From NCBI GenBank assembly GCA_963931865.1, contig OZ007514.1, forward strand, positions 1,289,736-1,353,735: DNA of 64,000 nucleotides. The letters run 5' to 3'. Made by a program: the position numbers and the translations under genes. The notes beneath the pieces were generated by a model. That model had not been told where the DNA came from and searched no databases. It was given only the letters and a program-made list of their open reading frames with translations. Within the stretch, counting starts at the first letter, position 1, and every line of letters begins with the position of its first letter. Of the stretch, positions 62,386-64,000 are shown piece after piece. Source of the stretch: Axinella damicornis (Eukaryota > Porifera > Demospongiae > Axinellida > Axinellidae).

Positions 62386-63537
62386 ATGTCCAACAATGAA
62401 CAATCTGGTATCGACCAAGCAATAGCAGGCAGCAAGCCCGAGAAGACAGAAGCAGCTCAATCTGAAGATCTGCATGCCATCACGTGTAGGGAGGCACAGA
62501 AAGCACCTGTAGCTCTCTCCCTCGTCCAGCTGCTAGCGGTGGGCGCGTTTGATGGCCCGTGGCCACAGCAACCCCATGAGCGAGCTCCTCTGCTGCCTAA
62601 ACCTTACAGGCAAGCAGGTGGTTCAGTACTGCTGCTAGGAACCTCTCTCTGCATTGAAACAATGTCAACGATGTCCGTGTTGTGTCCCGGAGGCCACGTG
62701 TACCCCATGCAGTCTGGGGAGTGCTCTGTAGCTGTCCTGGATAGCTGTGGTGTGGAAATGAACAATGCACTGATTTCTGGTAGAGCTGGAGGAAATCTTC
62801 ATTGTGTGCTCTCTGACATAGAGAAGATGCGACGGTATTTCTTATGTGCTGGCTCCTCATCAGCAACGTCTAATAAATCAATGACGTACAACGTGTTTGA
62901 AGCTTGGATCATGGAGTCAGCGTCGAAATGAAGGCAAGAAAGAGATGGTCCGTACAATTCGTGCATTTTTCGCCCAGGAAGATGTAAAAGTGTTTGTATT
63001 TACTTCAGTGGACATGGGACACCCAGTGGTGACTGGGCAATTGGTAGGACTAACCGTTCTGGACAGCAAATTGCAGAAGTTATTACTGCTGAGGAGTTAC
63101 TCTCGCTGTGGAGAGCTCAACCAGGATGCCACTGTTGTCATAGCCCTGAGCCTCGTGATGCCCACCTCATCATCATCGCTGACAGCTGCCACTCGGGTGC
63201 GTGGGTCCTCAAGATTGACGAGCTGAAATGGAACGTGCACAACGGCAATGTCAGTATGGTTGCCTCTTGCAAGGCTGAGGAAACGTGTACTGACACTCTG
63301 AATGGAGGTGATTTCACAGCCCATCTCTTGCAGGAGTCAGGAGATAGGATTCTCAGCTTCTCTCCAGTTTACACCAAGGATATCCGGCGAGCGGCATTCA
63401 ATCTTGCAGTAGTTATAATGATTGCTAAATCTGCATCCATACATTATGGTGGCGGTGAACCTTGTCTAGATCTGCTCCTCTGTTGTTTTTGCTGGCCATT
63501 GTTTTACTTTCGGTGTTGTTGTCATAGCAATGAGTAA
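62386..63537 (+). pseudogene. Caspase-fold (C14) protease gene, copy 2, frame-broken
   Basis: The first frame runs from ATG through KPYRQAGGSVLLLGTSLCIE and GGNLHCVLSDIEKMRRYFL to MTYNVFEAW, then a 7-nt insertion (ATCATGG, about 62908) causes an early stop. A 1-nt deletion near 62998 restores the frame. From there the sequence is open to 63537 with FSGHGTPSGDWAIGRTNRSG, LIIIADSCHSGAWVLKIDEL, VSMVASCKAEETCTDTLN, DFTAHLLQESGDRILSF, and a hydrophobic Cys-rich end (LDLLLCCFCWPLFYF) that may be a membrane anchor. His and Cys of the dyad are retained. The two copies carry different breaks, so an intact parent probably exists elsewhere, or polishing errors are involved. Confidence 0.7.
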
Positions 63538-64000
63538 TGTGACTATTAAGGCCAGTACATGTATTGTACATCTACAGACTACAGTGACCATGAATCAAAG
63601 TTTATGTCACTTGTATGAATGCTGAGAGGGGTGCCACATCAAGGTTCAAAGTCGTTTATGTTCTTCACATGAGCTGTCCGCATGCCCAGGGGTCTGGGTA
63701 GCTACATGTATGAGACAAGACCTCTGTATCAGCTACGGGTCAGCTACAAAAAAAATGTCACAGAGTCATGATCAGAGGGGGTGGGGTGGGGGGGGGGGGG
63801 GGGGGAGGGACTGTACAAACTGTACGAAGAATTTTGCAGAGCGTCCAGACACCCTTGCCCTTACTCTATGCATGCAGGTATGGAACGGTGTGCTTCTCAG
63901 CAACTGTGTGATTCAGAAGGAATTAGTGGGACAGCCAGGACACCCCCACACTTGCTCTATGCACACATAGCTAGCTAACTCATATTCATTTGTCTCATAC
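63538..64000. other. 3' flank of caspase copy 2
   Basis: Homology to copy 1 continues to about 63680 and includes the uninterrupted CCACATCAAGGTTCAAAGTC. A G-rich run lies at 63778-63807. No further gene. Confidence 0.6.

Overview
This is a eukaryotic, metazoan-type window: spliced genes with GT-AG introns, very repeat-rich DNA, interstitial TTAGGG-type telomere repeats, and animal protein families (OSBP-related protein, CISD2, TRIM, ROC-COR GTPase with ZU5 and Death domains, apolipoprotein-L-like protein). The domain mix, the many TAGCTATAGCTA-like AT-rich spacers and the dense MITE load suggest a non-bilaterian invertebrate, most likely a demosponge. That assignment is inference. One 200-base run of N (38801-39000) marks an assembly gap.

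Layout. 1-5300 is almost all nested transposable-element debris: foldbacks, TA-flanked MITEs and a tRNA-derived SINE. 5362-10300 (minus) holds exons of a low-complexity protein with an eIF4G-like motif. 10306-13363 is a DNA transposon with long inverted repeats, subterminal tandem repeats and a broken rve/DDE transposase. 14050-20680 is framed by two inverted ~1.1 kb arms. 18590-25633 (minus) is a ROC-COR-ZU5-Death gene reconstructed from six phase-matched exons, the last two lying between those arms. 26300-32570 is repeats, including a TTAA-flanked element and a decayed DIRS-type retrotransposon. 32683-37828 (minus) is a tandem Death-domain gene, again phase-matched. 38801-41045 (plus) has the gap and the last two exons of an oxysterol-binding-protein family gene. 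42735-50426 holds two divergently transcribed intronless paralogous GTPases; the left one is fused to a complete CISD2-like CDGSH iron-sulfur protein. 51948-53155 and 62386-63537 are two copies of a caspase-fold (C14) gene, both with reading-frame breaks. Between them lie a TRIM gene whose second exon encodes a PARP-type ADP-ribosyltransferase domain (54642-57356) and an apolipoprotein-L-like gene (59369-60307).

How the genes may work together. ROC-COR/ZU5/Death, double Death adaptor, GIMAP/AIG1-like GTPases, caspase-fold proteases, TRIM-PARP and APOL-like proteins are each classes used in innate immunity or regulated cell death. Their co-location over about 45 kb suggests an immune/cell-death neighbourhood (inference). 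The most novel items are the CISD2-GTPase fusion and the RING/B-box-PARP fusion.

The mobile DNA is informative too. A foldback family with TAGTCTCG-type ends, unrelated stems and 9-bp target duplications occurs about a dozen times. Two insertions can be dated against an empty site or a nested host element within the window.
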